Shown in pieces: positions 18,910 through 28,892 of a DNA stretch of 64,000 bases (position 1 is its first letter; each line of letters opens with the position of its first letter). The DNA is taken from the NCBI GenBank assembly GCA_963840235.1, contig CAWIYC010000008.1, positions 270,612 to 334,611 of the forward strand, given 5' to 3'. Source of the DNA: JBBRHQ01 sp963840235. Its GTDB lineage: Bacteria > Actinomycetota > Thermoleophilia > Solirubrobacterales > 70-9. The notes beneath the pieces were generated by a model that was not told the origin of the DNA, did not search any database, and was given only the letters and a program-made list of their open reading frames with translations. Both the position numbers and the translations under genes were made by a program.

Positions 18910-19949
18910 GGCCCCACCCCGGCGGGCTCGGGCTCGCGCTCGGCGCCGAGGGCGCGGACGATCTCGCGGGCGCGCCCGATCCCGGCGCGTCGCTGCATCT
19001 CCTCAACGACCTCGGCCGGCGCCCCGAGGCGGTCGAGGTACCAGGGGTAGAACTTGCGCAGGTAGCGCGAGGCGCGCTCCGGGCCGAAGTGCTCCTCGGC
19101 CGCGTCGATCACCCACAGCAGCTCCTCGGCCACCTCGTCACGGCCGGGAGCGGCGACGCGGCGCCCTGTCAGCTCCTCGAAGACCCAGGGGTTGCCGAGG
19201 GAGCCGCGGGCGATCATCACCGCGTCGGCCCCCGACTGCACGTAGGCGCTCCGGGCCGCCTCGGCGGTGCTGAGGCCGCCGGAGACGATCACCGGGACCG
19301 CAACACGCCCGACCAGCTCCCGCACCAGCCCGTAGTCGGGCTTGCCGCGGTGACCCGCCTTGGCACTGCGTGGGTGGAATGCGATCGCCGCCACTCCGCC
19401 CTCGGCGGCCAGGCGGCGGGCCAGCTCGAAGCCCGACAGGTCTCCGGGCCCGAGGCCCGAGCGCAGCTTCACCGTCACCGGCAGGCCGCTCCCCTCGGCG
19501 GCGCCGCGGACCAGCGCCAGGGCGAGGTCGGGGTCGGAGAGCAGGGCCGCGCCGGCGCCGGTGCGGCAGACCTTTCGCACCGGGCAGCCCATGTTGATGT
19601 CGATCAGGTCGGCCCCGTATGAGGCGGCGATCTCCGCCCCCGAGCGCATCACATCTGGGTCCTGGCCGAAGAGCTGGACCGAGACCGGGTGCTCGTCGGG
19701 GTGGATCCGCATCAGCTCGCGCAGGGTGCGCTCGTTGCGGTGGTGAAGTCCGAAGCTCGAGACCATTTCCGAGACCGCCAGCCCGGCGCCGTGGCGGCGC
19801 GCCTGCAGGCGCACGAACCAGTTGCCGATTCCGGCCAGCGGCGCCAGCAGGACCCGGTTGGCGATTTCGACGTCGCCGATCCGAAGCGGCTCGGTCAGGG
19901 GCCTCTGGGCCCCCCTGGTCCTTCCTCTGTCCGTTGTCGGTGTGGTCAC
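18906..19949 (-). CDS. dusB: tRNA-dihydrouridine synthase
   Basis: 347 residues. An FMN- and NADPH-dependent reductase that converts uridine to dihydrouridine in tRNA. The barrel opens with LAPLAGIGNWFVR; the catalytic Cys is in NMGCPVRKVCRTGAG; FMN-binding segments are VKLRSGL, HPRSAKAGHRGKPDY and SGGLSTAEAA, then ARGSLGNPW. The C-terminal helical tRNA-binding domain (FGPERASRYLRKFYPWYL) is complete. It belongs to the DusB-like bacterial subgroup; the exact target uridine is not deduced. It is close to coaX (13 bp) on the same strand. Confidence 0.93.
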   Translation of the reverse strand: MTTPTTDRGRTRGAQRPLTEPLRIGDVEIANRVLLAPLAGIGNWFVRLQARRHGAGLAVSEMVSSFGLHHRNERTLRELMRIHPDEHPVSVQLFGQDPDVMRSGAEIAASYGADLIDINMGCPVRKVCRTGAGAALLSDPDLALALVRGAAEGSGLPVTVKLRSGLGPGDLSGFELARRLAAEGGVAAIAFHPRSAKAGHRGKPDYGLVRELVGRVAVPVIVSGGLSTAEAARSAYVQSGADAVMIARGSLGNPWVFEELTGRRVAAPGRDEVAEELLWVIDAAEEHFGPERASRYLRKFYPWYLDRLGAPAEVVEEMQRRAGIGRAREIVRALGAEREPEPAGVGP

Positions 19950-19962
19950 AGGCGGCGCAGTC

Positions 19963-20727
19963 CTAGGAGTTGAGCCCGTAGATGAGGCGCAGGCCCTTCA
20001 GCGTCAGCAGGTCATCCACCTCATCCACCGTCTCGCAATACGGCACGATCGCGCCGGCCATCCCACCGGTGGCGAGGAAGGCCGTTTCCTCGCCCATCTC
20101 CGCCGCCAGCCGGCGGTCGATCGCGTCGATCGCCCCGGCGAAGCCGTAGATCATCCCGGCCTGGAGGCTGGCCTGGGTGGTGCGGCCGATGACGCCGCTG
20201 GGCTCTGCCAGGTCCACCTTCGGCAGCCGCGCGGCACGCTCGGTCAGCGCCTCCATCGAGATCTGCACCCCCGGTCCGATCACCCCGCCGAGGTACTCGC
20301 CGGCGGCGGAGACGGCGTCAAAGGTGATCGCTGTGCCGAAGTCGACGACAACGCAGGGGCCGCCGACCTTCTCGAAGGCGGCGACCGCGTTGACGAGCCG
20401 ATCGGCACCGAGCTCGTGCGGGTTGTCGAGGCGGACCGGCATCCCGGTCTTGACCCCGGGGCCGACCATGATGCAGGGAGTGCCGAGGTACTGAGCGGTC
20501 ATCCGCGCGTACTCGGGATTGAGCCGGGGCACGACCGAGCAGACGATCGAGGCATCCACAGCATCCAGTGCCGTTCCCCGCAGCGCCAGCATGCTCGAGA
20601 CCCGGACCGCGAGCTGGTCGGCCGTGTCCTCGCCGTCGGTGGCGAAGCGCCAGTGCTCGATCAGCTCGTCGCCGCCGAAGGCGCCGATGTGCGTCTGGGT
20701 GTTCCCGACGTCTATCGCTAGAAGCAT
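19963..20727 (-). CDS. coaX: Type III pantothenate kinase
   Basis: 254 residues. First step of CoA synthesis, in the ASKHA-fold type III kinase that is insensitive to CoA feedback and needs a monovalent cation. The phosphate-1 loop DVGNTQTHIG is at residues 6-15, GADRLVNAVAA carries the catalytic Asp, DFGTAITFDAV is the phosphate-2 motif and GGVIGPGVQIS follows. Length and order are typical. Found between lysS and the folate genes, as in other actinobacteria, but panC/panD, often adjacent there, are not present here. Confidence 0.95.
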   Translation of the reverse strand: MLLAIDVGNTQTHIGAFGGDELIEHWRFATDGEDTADQLAVRVSSMLALRGTALDAVDASIVCSVVPRLNPEYARMTAQYLGTPCIMVGPGVKTGMPVRLDNPHELGADRLVNAVAAFEKVGGPCVVVDFGTAITFDAVSAAGEYLGGVIGPGVQISMEALTERAARLPKVDLAEPSGVIGRTTQASLQAGMIYGFAGAIDAIDRRLAAEMGEETAFLATGGMAGAIVPYCETVDEVDDLLTLKGLRLIYGLNS

Positions 20728-20757
20728 CTGCGCCCATTATCGGTGTAGCGTTGGTGC

Positions 20758-21036
20758 ATCGGCTGCCTGATCGTCCTCCTCGCCCTGCTCTCGCCCCGGC
20801 TGGCCCTGTTCGGCCTCTGGATCTTCACCGACCTCCTCAGCCGCGCCTTCGAGAGCTGGTTCGTCCCCTTCCTCGGCTTCTTCCTGTTGCCGTGGACCAC
20901 CCTCGCCTACGCCGTGATGTGGAGCTCCTCGGACGGGGTCGTCGGCTTCGAGTGGTTCATCGTCATCCTCGCCTTCCTCCTCGATCTCGGCTCCTACGGG
21001 ATCAGCGAGCGTCGCCGCTCCTCCGGAACCTACTGA
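20758..21036 (+). CDS. Small conserved membrane protein with ATC at the expected start
   Basis: The frame is bounded upstream by TAG at 20746-20748 and gives 92 residues with three or so membrane segments: GCLIVLLALLSPRLALFGLW, then a FLGFFLLPWTTLAYAVMW helix, a VVGFEWFIVILAFLLDLGSYG helix and a basic tail. This layout (GCL-LLALxSPRLALF, LPWTTLxY, FLLDLGSYG) is that of a small uncharacterised protein I associate with actinobacteria, where the protein begins M-G-C-L. Here the Met codon position reads ATC, and no ATG/GTG/TTG exists before residue about 45. Either a very rare ATC start is used, or the base is mutated or miscalled. It shares an upstream region with coaX. Confidence 0.6.
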   Translation: MGCLIVLLALLSPRLALFGLWIFTDLLSRAFESWFVPFLGFFLLPWTTLAYAVMWSSSDGVVGFEWFIVILAFLLDLGSYGISERRRSSGTY

Positions 21037-21044
21037 GCGCCCGC

Positions 21045-21797
21045 ATGAAGGTACGCCTGTACACGATCCCCGGCTCGCACCCCGGCATGGCGGTGCGGCT
21101 GATGCTCGAGCACAAGGGCATCCCCTATGAGCGCACCGACCTGCTGCCCGTCGTCTCCAGGGGCGTTCTCAAAGCGCAGCGCTTCCCGGGGGTCACCGTC
21201 CCCGCGATCAAGATCGACGGGCGCAGGGTCCAGGGCTCGCGCGAGATCGCCCGCGAGCTTGACCGGATCAAGCCCGAGCAGGCGCTCTTTCCCGCCGATC
21301 CGGACCTCAGGACCGCGGTCGAGGAGGCCGAGCGCTTCGGCGACGAGGATCTCCAGCATCCGATCCGCCAGATCCTCTGGTGGTCGCTGCACAAGGACAC
21401 GGCACCCCTGCGCAGCTACTCGGAGGGGGCGAGGATCGGGATCCCGATCGGCCTCGCGGTGCGCACTGCGGCCCCGATCGTCGCCCTCTCGGCCCGCTTT
21501 CACGAGGCCGGAGATGAGAACGTCCGGCGCGACCTCGCCGCCCTGCCCGGGATGCTGAAGCGGATCGACGACTGGATCGCCGAGGGGGTCCTCGGCGGCG
21601 AGGAGCTGAACGCCGCCGACTTCCAGATCGCTCCCAGCATCCGCCTGGCGATGACCCTCGACGACCTGCGGCCGGCGATCGAGAACCGCCCCGCCGGCAA
21701 GCACGCCCTGCGGGTCGCGCCGGACTACCCGGGCGAGACTCCGCCGCTTCTCCCCTCCGCCTGGCTCGAGCCGCTGGGGAGCGCGGCAGCCGCCTAG
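21045..21797 (+). CDS. Glutathione S-transferase-like protein
   Basis: 250 residues. The N-terminal thioredoxin-fold domain (residues 1-75) contains YTIPGSHPGMAVRLML and the cis-Pro segment VTVPAIKIDG followed by QGSREIAREL, the glutathione-gamma-glutamyl-binding Ser motif. The rest is the all-helical GST C-domain. Actinobacteria mostly use mycothiol rather than glutathione, so the true thiol partner is uncertain. The ATG at 21045 is 8 bp after the small membrane gene, suggesting co-transcription. Its stop overlaps the convergent folK stop by 4 bp. Confidence 0.8.
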   Translation: MKVRLYTIPGSHPGMAVRLMLEHKGIPYERTDLLPVVSRGVLKAQRFPGVTVPAIKIDGRRVQGSREIARELDRIKPEQALFPADPDLRTAVEEAERFGDEDLQHPIRQILWWSLHKDTAPLRSYSEGARIGIPIGLAVRTAAPIVALSARFHEAGDENVRRDLAALPGMLKRIDDWIAEGVLGGEELNAADFQIAPSIRLAMTLDDLRPAIENRPAGKHALRVAPDYPGETPPLLPSAWLEPLGSAAAA

Positions 21798-22306
21798 CGG
21801 CCAGCCGCACGCTCGACCCGCTGGCCCGGCGGGAGCGCCTCCCAGGCCTCGGCGAGGCGGGTGCCGTCGGGCAGGGTGAGCTCGGGGTCGAGCTCCAGCA
21901 GCGGGGCGAGAACGAAGCGGCGGCTCGTCACCTCGCGGTGGGGGAGTCGCAGGCGCTCGCTCTCGAGCTCGAGGTCGCCGAGCAGGAGCAGGTCGATGTC
22001 GAGCGGTCGCGGGCCGTGGCGGGGGCCGGCGGACTCGCGCCCGCGCTCGGCCTCGATCTCCTTGCAGAGGTCGAGCAGCGCCAGCGGCTCCAGCGCCGTC
22101 CGCACCCTGACCGCCGCATTGAGGAAGTCGGGCTGGTCGAGGACCTCGCCGACCGGCTCGGTGACGTAGGTGGAGGAGACCGCTTCGACCTCGACGCCGC
22201 GCTCGCCCAACATCCGGATCGCGGCCCGCAGGTGGGCGGCGCTGTCGCCGACATTGGAGCCGAGGCCTAGATAGCCGAGGCGCTGCAGCGCCGCCGGATC
22301 GCCCAC
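21794..22306 (-). CDS. folK: 6-hydroxymethyl-7,8-dihydropterin pyrophosphokinase
   Basis: 170 residues. Transfers pyrophosphate from ATP to hydroxymethyldihydropterin in folate synthesis. YLGLGSNVGD at 12-21 is the pterin/N-terminal signature, YVTEPVG and QPDFLNAAV follow, and RHGPRPLDIDLLL carries the two Mg2+-binding Asp residues. PHREVTSRRFVLAPL completes the fold. It lies 14 bp downstream of folB in a folP-folB-folK cluster. Confidence 0.95.
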   Translation of the reverse strand: MGDPAALQRLGYLGLGSNVGDSAAHLRAAIRMLGERGVEVEAVSSTYVTEPVGEVLDQPDFLNAAVRVRTALEPLALLDLCKEIEAERGRESAGPRHGPRPLDIDLLLLGDLELESERLRLPHREVTSRRFVLAPLLELDPELTLPDGTRLAEAWEALPPGQRVERAAGR

Positions 22307-22320
22307 GTGCCCGGCGGCTC

Positions 22321-22749
22321 CTAGGCGGAGCCGTCGTCCTCCTCGGCCTCGTCCTCGGGGTCGGCCCGCTCGTGGGTCACCTCGACCGCGACCTCGGAGA
22401 CGGCAAGCGGGATCGGCGGCTCCGGCTTCGCCGCCCGCACCCGGACCGAGTCGCAGCCGAAGCTGTCCATCAGTCGCTGGCCGACAACCTGGCAGAGGCG
22501 TTCCAGGGTCCTGTAGCTGCGCTCGGTCGCGGCCAGGGCGACGATGTCGCAGACCTCGGCGTAGTCGACGGTGTCGTCGAGGCGGTCGGTGAGGACGGCG
22601 TCGCAGTCGGGGACGTCGAAGGAGACGTCGAACTCGAGCCGCTGGCCGATCTCGCGCTCGGCCTCGGTGACGCCATGATGGGTGTAGATCGAGAGGCCGC
22701 GAAGCTCGACCTCGACCCTCGACTCGGTGCCGTTTCCGTGCGATTCCAC
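22321..22749 (-). CDS. folB: Dihydroneopterin aldolase
   Basis: 142 residues. Converts dihydroneopterin to hydroxymethyldihydropterin. VELRGLSIYTHHGVTEAER contains the substrate-binding HHGV; the active-site region continues with DYAEVCDIV and TLERLCQVVGQR, and ends with VRAAKPEPPIP with its conserved Lys. A 20-residue acidic tail (EDEAEEDDG) is extra. The start is GTG at 22749, 9 bp after the folP stop. Confidence 0.93.
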   Translation of the reverse strand: MESHGNGTESRVEVELRGLSIYTHHGVTEAEREIGQRLEFDVSFDVPDCDAVLTDRLDDTVDYAEVCDIVALAATERSYRTLERLCQVVGQRLMDSFGCDSVRVRAAKPEPPIPLAVSEVAVEVTHERADPEDEAEEDDGSA

Positions 22750-22758
22750 AGCCGCAAG

Positions 22759-23589
22759 TTATCTGCTGCCGGCCCAGGGGCCGGGATCGAGAATCGCGCC
22801 CGCCACCCTCAGCGCCTGCGCCATCTCGGCGACGTCGTGGACCCGCAGGACCTCGGCCCCGTCGGCGGCCGCAAGCACCGAGGCGGCGATCGTGCCGCCG
22901 AGCCGCTCCTCCACCCCGGAGCCGTCGATCTTGCCGATGAAGCTCTTGCGCGAGGCGCCGACGACAAGCGGACGGCCCAGGGCCGCGACCTCCCCCAGCC
23001 GCCGCAGCAGCTCGAGGTTGTGCTCGAGCGTCTTGCCGAAGCCGATCCCGGGATCGAGCCAGATCTTCTCCTCATCCACCCCGGCCGCGAGCGCCGCCTC
23101 GGTGCGCTCGGAGAGGAAGGCGCGGACCTCATCGACGACGTCGACGTAGACCGGGTCCTCCTGCATCGTCCGCGGCGTGCCGAGCATGTGCATGAGGACG
23201 AGGCCGGCGCCGCGCTCGGCCACCAGATCGGCGATCCCCGGCTCGCCGCGCAGGGCGGTGACGTCGTTGACGATCGTCGCTCCCGCGTCGAGCGCCGCCT
23301 CCGCCACCGCCAGCTTCGAGGTGTCGATCGAGATCGAGACCCCCTGGCCTTCGAGCGCCTCTGCCAGCCCGCGCACCACCGGCTCGGTCCGGCTCCGCTC
23401 CTCCTCGGTGCCGACCTCCTCGGCCCCGGGGCGGGTGGACTCGCCGCCGACGTCGAGGACCTCGGCCCCCTGGCCGGCCAGCTCGCGACCGTGGGCGATC
23501 GCCCGCTCGGGCTCGAGGAAGAGCCCGCCGTCGGAGAAGGAGTCGGGGGTGACGTTGACCACCCCCATCAGGCGCACGGGTTTGCTCAC
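22759..23589 (-). CDS. folP: Dihydropteroate synthase
   Basis: 276 residues. Condenses hydroxymethyldihydropterin pyrophosphate with p-aminobenzoate; the target of sulphonamides. The TIM-barrel signatures are VVNVTPDSFSDGG (residues 10-22), VGGESTRPGA, SIDTSK, IVNDVTALRG, DPGIGFGKTLEHN and VGASRKSFIG. All key residues are in place. GTG at 23589 overlaps the stop of the short frame at 23586-23681 by 4 bp. In relatives folE usually precedes folP; here no folE is present in the window. Confidence 0.95.
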   Translation of the reverse strand: MSKPVRLMGVVNVTPDSFSDGGLFLEPERAIAHGRELAGQGAEVLDVGGESTRPGAEEVGTEEERSRTEPVVRGLAEALEGQGVSISIDTSKLAVAEAALDAGATIVNDVTALRGEPGIADLVAERGAGLVLMHMLGTPRTMQEDPVYVDVVDEVRAFLSERTEAALAAGVDEEKIWLDPGIGFGKTLEHNLELLRRLGEVAALGRPLVVGASRKSFIGKIDGSGVEERLGGTIAASVLAAADGAEVLRVHDVAEMAQALRVAGAILDPGPWAGSR

Positions 23590-23681
23590 CCGGCGCTCTC
23601 CCTCTCTGCCTCGATGACGAGCGTCCCCTCCCCCGCCTCGACCAAGCGCTCCACGTCGACCTCGACCCGCTCGGTCCCCAC
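23586..23681 (-). CDS. Possible 31-residue small protein upstream of folP
   Basis: A GTG at 23681 opens 31 codons (V-G-T-E-R-V-E-V-D-V-E-R) ending in TGA that overlaps the folP GTG in a GTGA junction. The residues are almost all charged or beta-branched, with an amphipathic pattern (TLVIEAERESAG). It sits just past the stop of the amine oxidase. It could be a coupling leader for folP translation, or a leftover. No family is recognised and no strong ribosome-binding site is visible. Confidence 0.25.
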   Translation of the reverse strand: MGTERVEVDVERLVEAGEGTLVIEAERESAG

Positions 23682-23685
23682 CGCC

Positions 23686-25056
23686 TCAGCCGCCCATCGC
23701 CGAGAGCGCCTCGGCGGCGGCGCGCTCGCCGGATGTGATCGCGCCGTCCATGTAGCCGCTCCACACGGTCGCCGTCTCCGCCCCGGCCCAGTGGATCGGG
23801 CCGACGGGGGCCCGCAGCGCCGGCCCGTTCGCCCTCCAGGCGCCGGTCGGCAGGAAGCCGCCGTAGCAGCCGGCGGAGTGGGGATCGGCGGCCCAGGCCT
23901 TGTCGATGTAGCGCTCCGGCTCGGCCGCCCCGGGGCCGAAGAATCGCTCGAGGCAGCCGAGGACGATCTCCCGGCGCTCGGCCTGCGGCAGATCCGCCGC
24001 GCGCCGGGCGGCGGCGCCCTCGAGGAAGGCGAGCAGCACCCCCGGCGAGCCGTCCGGGGGGGAGTTGTCGTAGGTGACCGAGACCGGGCCGTCGGCGCTC
24101 GTCGCCTGCCCCGAGAGCCCCTGCTCGCGCCAGAAGGGCTGCGGGTAGATCGCCATGCACTTGACCACGCTTCCCATCGCCATCCGCTGGGTCAGCCCGT
24201 CGCGGATCGCCGGCATCGGCGGGTCGTACTCGATCCTCCCGGCGAGCACCGGGGGCAGGGCGACGATCGCCTGCCAGGCCTCGACGGCGACTCCGCTGCC
24301 GGTGCTGACGGTGACGATTCCCCTGGCGTGCTCGATCCGGCGCGCCGGCGCCCCGAGGAGGACCGAATCCCCCAGCTCCTCCGCCATTCGCAGCGAGATC
24401 CTCTGCGAGCCGCCGGCGACGCGCGAGTCCTGGGCCCCGCCCTCGGTGTCGATCAGCGCCTCGAACGAACCGGCCGAGCGCACGTAGAAGAGGACGCTGA
24501 GCAGCGAGACGTCCTCCGGCTCGGCCGCCCACACCGCCCAGATCGCCAGCCGCATCAGGTCGCGCGCGGTCGGGGTGCGGACGTTGCGGCGCATCCAGGT
24601 GGCGAAGGTCTGCGAGTCCCAGCTCTCGGCCTCGGGCGCGGCCCAGGGACGCTCGGGGTCGATCGCCGCGGCCATCCTGTTGACCCGGCGCAGCGAGGCG
24701 GCCGTCTCCGCCAGCGCCAGCGGGCTCACCTTCGGGATCGTCCCCGTGTAGTCGCGGATGCGGCCGGAGCGCTCGAACAGGTTGCGGCCCTCGCCGTAGG
24801 TGGGAAAGGTCTCCAGCCCAAGCTCCGAGATCAGCGCCATCACCCGCTTCTGGCCCGGGCCCACCCACTGACCTCCGATCTCGACCACCTTGCCGCTTCC
24901 GATCGACTCGTTCAGGGTGCGGCCGCCGACCCGCTCGCGCGCCTCCAGCACGACCGGCCGCTTACCCGCCGCGGCCACCGCCCGCGCCGCCGCCAGCCCG
25001 GCCAGGCCGGCGCCGACGATCGCCACGTCCGCCGATATCCGTTCCGATCCGCTCAT
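23686..25056 (-). CDS. Flavin monoamine oxidase family protein
   Basis: 456 residues. An N-terminal Rossmann FAD motif VAIVGAGLAGLAAARAV, then LEARERVGGRT, the GG motif IGGQWVGPGQ and the C-terminal FAD-contact segment IHWAGAETATVWSGYMDGAITSGERAA. SAGCY near residue 395 corresponds to the SGGCY pentapeptide whose Cys covalently binds FAD in monoamine oxidases, so covalent flavin is plausible. The substrate is probably an amine. It interrupts the ftsH-folP neighbourhood. The start at 25056 is diverged from the GGDEF gene, sharing a regulatory region of about 100 bp. Confidence 0.88.
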   Translation of the reverse strand: MSGSERISADVAIVGAGLAGLAAARAVAAAGKRPVVLEARERVGGRTLNESIGSGKVVEIGGQWVGPGQKRVMALISELGLETFPTYGEGRNLFERSGRIRDYTGTIPKVSPLALAETAASLRRVNRMAAAIDPERPWAAPEAESWDSQTFATWMRRNVRTPTARDLMRLAIWAVWAAEPEDVSLLSVLFYVRSAGSFEALIDTEGGAQDSRVAGGSQRISLRMAEELGDSVLLGAPARRIEHARGIVTVSTGSGVAVEAWQAIVALPPVLAGRIEYDPPMPAIRDGLTQRMAMGSVVKCMAIYPQPFWREQGLSGQATSADGPVSVTYDNSPPDGSPGVLLAFLEGAAARRAADLPQAERREIVLGCLERFFGPGAAEPERYIDKAWAADPHSAGCYGGFLPTGAWRANGPALRAPVGPIHWAGAETATVWSGYMDGAITSGERAAAEALSAMGG

Positions 25057-25093
25057 CGCCTCATCATTACTCGGGTAAGGGTGCTCGCGACCC

Positions 25094-25118
25094 TAAAGGT
25101 TCACGCTCAGCCGACGAA
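25094..25118 (+). promoter_or_regulatory. Candidate FliA/WhiG-like promoter of the GGDEF gene
   Basis: TAAAGGTT (from 25094) and GCCGACGAA (from 25110) resemble the TAAA and GCCGATAA boxes recognised by sigma-28 family factors. However, 12 rather than 15 bases separate TAAA from GCCGA, so the fit is imperfect. The element lies 41 bp before the ATG. Confidence 0.3.
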
Positions 25119-25158
25119 TCAACAGAGCGGGAAGTGGGTTATAGAACCGGGAAGTGAA

Positions 25159-26265
25159 ATGGAACGGCTGAAGCGGCTGCTGTCGAAACGGGAGGCATAC
25201 TCGTCGGAGGACCTGCCGACCGCGCTCCGCTTCGGCTCGACCCTGTGGGCGATGGGTTTGCTGATAGCGATCCTGCTGACCCCGCTCAGCCCTCCCGACG
25301 AGGCGATCGGCACATCCGGATGGATCGTCTGCGCGGGACTATGCGCCGCCGGGGTCGGCGCCTGGTTCGCCTATCGCACCCCGCGGCTGCCCTGGACCTT
25401 CAGCCGGCTCTTCGCCAGCAGCTTCCTCGCGGTCGCCGCGATCGGGGTGATGCAGTGGCTCGCCGGCGGCGTCGGCGCCCCCTACGAGCAGCTGCTTCTG
25501 CTCAGCGTCGTCTACATCGCCTCGATCTACTCCGCGCGTGAGATCGTCGGCTTCATGGCGGCGGTCGCCGCGGTGCTCGCGGCGCCGATCGCCTACGACG
25601 GCTGGAACCCCGACGCCGCCGCCGGATCGCTGGCGAACTTCCTCGTCTGGTGCGCGGTGGCCGCGATAACCCACACGCTGATGAGCCGGGTCCGCGCCCA
25701 GAGGCTGCGGATGCGCCGGGGCGCCGCCGCGGCCCGCGAGGAGGCGCGGGTCGACGGCCTCACCGGGGTCGGCAACCGCCGCGCCTTCGGGGAGGCGATC
25801 GAGAACGAGATCGCCCGCGCCCGCCGCATGAAGGTTCCCCTGAGCATGGCGATGGGCGACATCGAGGATTTCAAGCGGATCAACGACGACTGGGGCCACG
25901 TCGAGGGCGATGGCTGCCTGCGCAGCGTCGCCCACTCCCTCTCCGAGGCGCTGCGGACCCCTGACCGCTGCTTCCGCTGGGGCGGCGACGAGTTCGCCCT
26001 GCTGTTTCCGGGGACCCCGGCCGAGGGCGCGACACAGGTCTGCGAGCGCCTCCGGGTCCACGTCAGCACCGGCGCCACCCGCCCCGACGGCGAGCCGCTG
26101 ATGATCCGCTTCGGCAGCGCCGAGCTGGTCGAGGGGATGGACGCCGCCGCCCTGGTCGCGGCCGCAGACCTGGCGCTGCTCTCCTCGAAGTCCGAGGGCG
26201 CCAGGTCAGGGAGCGCCGGGCCGGAGGGCGCGAGGCCGGAGACGGCGAAAGGCGAGAAGGTCTAG
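25159..26265 (+). CDS. Membrane-bound diguanylate cyclase (GGDEF)
   Basis: 368 residues. The N-terminal half (about 30-190) holds six or so membrane helices in a MASE-like sensor arrangement. After a short coiled linker (RMRRGAAAAREEARVDGLTGVGNRR) comes a full GGDEF domain with RWGGDEFALLF near residue 272. RTPD sits exactly five residues before GGDEF, the RxxD inhibitory site, so product feedback is predicted. DIEDFKRINDDWGH supplies the metal ligand Asp. It is predicted to make c-di-GMP in response to a membrane signal. No EAL partner is in the window. The ATG at 25159 is chosen because it directly precedes the charged pre-membrane segment. Confidence 0.9.
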   Translation: MERLKRLLSKREAYSSEDLPTALRFGSTLWAMGLLIAILLTPLSPPDEAIGTSGWIVCAGLCAAGVGAWFAYRTPRLPWTFSRLFASSFLAVAAIGVMQWLAGGVGAPYEQLLLLSVVYIASIYSAREIVGFMAAVAAVLAAPIAYDGWNPDAAAGSLANFLVWCAVAAITHTLMSRVRAQRLRMRRGAAAAREEARVDGLTGVGNRRAFGEAIENEIARARRMKVPLSMAMGDIEDFKRINDDWGHVEGDGCLRSVAHSLSEALRTPDRCFRWGGDEFALLFPGTPAEGATQVCERLRVHVSTGATRPDGEPLMIRFGSAELVEGMDAAALVAAADLALLSSKSEGARSGSAGPEGARPETAKGEKV

Positions 26266-26267
26266 CT

Positions 26268-26693
26268 GTGGCCTACCGGGCCCTGCGGGCCGCGGATGCC
26301 TTCTGGCGCCCCTCGAACCAGATGGGCGTCGAGAACACCGACCTCGCCCGCCAGCTCGAGGCGGAGGCGCTGGGGGCGCGGCTCTGGCGCCTGGCTCCCG
26401 GCCAGGCCTCGACCAGGCACCGCCACCCAACCCAAGAGGAGCTCTACCTGGTGCTCGAGGGCAGCGGCCGCATGCGGGTCGACGGCGAGCTGCTCACCCT
26501 CGAGCCCCTCTCCGCCGTCCTCGTCACCCCCGAGTCCGTCCGCCAGATCTTCAACGACGGCGAATCCGACACCCTCTGGCTCGTCGTCGGGGCCCCGCCG
26601 GAGCCCGCCAACACCCTCGAGATGACCCCCGAGCAGCTGGCGGCCCTCTACCCCGACGGCCCCAGAGCGCTGCCGCCCGAGCTAAGTCCCTGA
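26268..26693 (+). CDS. Cupin-domain protein
   Basis: 141 residues of the RmlC-like cupin fold. Motif 1 is GQASTRHRHPTQEELYLVLEGSGRM, with two His and a Glu as metal ligands. Motif 2 (LEPLSAVLVTPESVRQIFNDG) lacks the usual His but keeps the spacing. A small C-terminal extension (ALYPDGPRALPPELSP) follows. It starts with GTG two bases after the diguanylate cyclase stop, so the two are one operon. It may bind a small ligand or metal; enzymatic activity is not implied. Confidence 0.85.
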   Translation: MAYRALRAADAFWRPSNQMGVENTDLARQLEAEALGARLWRLAPGQASTRHRHPTQEELYLVLEGSGRMRVDGELLTLEPLSAVLVTPESVRQIFNDGESDTLWLVVGAPPEPANTLEMTPEQLAALYPDGPRALPPELSP

Positions 26694-26780
26694 ACAGCCG
26701 GCGGACTATTGCGCCGCCCGCGAGCGCCGGCCCCCCCGAGCGGCTCACCGGGGCGGGGGCATGAGCGCCGTGGCGGGTGT

Positions 26781-26837
26781 CGGCCCACCCCCGAGCGGCT
26801 TGTAACTGCGCAGCAGTTTGAGCGAGGGGGTGGGCCG
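26781..26837. terminator. Long hairpin between convergent genes (possible bidirectional terminator)
   Basis: Perfect 12-bp arms CGGCCCACCCCC (26781-26792) and GGGGGTGGGCCG (26826-26837) enclose 33 nt that contain an inner hairpin ACTGC-gca-GCAGT (26805-26817). It lies between the cupin stop and the ftsH stop. There is no U-run on either side, so intrinsic termination of the classical type is not certain; actinobacterial terminators often lack one. Confidence 0.5.
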
Positions 26838-26860
26838 GCGGCCGCCCCGTCCCTCAGGTC

Positions 26861-28798
<1,938 letters not shown>

Positions 28799-28892
28799 AT
28801 TCGATCTCCGGGCGCAGGGGCCAGTTGAAGCCCGCTTAGCGCCGCGAATTCAGGGTACCAGGGCATGCGCGCCGGTCACGCATGCGATCGCC

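Noticed and set aside
22372..26265. A 1297-codon open frame on the plus strand running over folB, folP and the amine oxidase into the GGDEF gene
   Set aside because: High GC opens long frames opposite real genes. Only the part from 25159 has domain motifs; the upstream part is the antisense of minus-strand enzymes.
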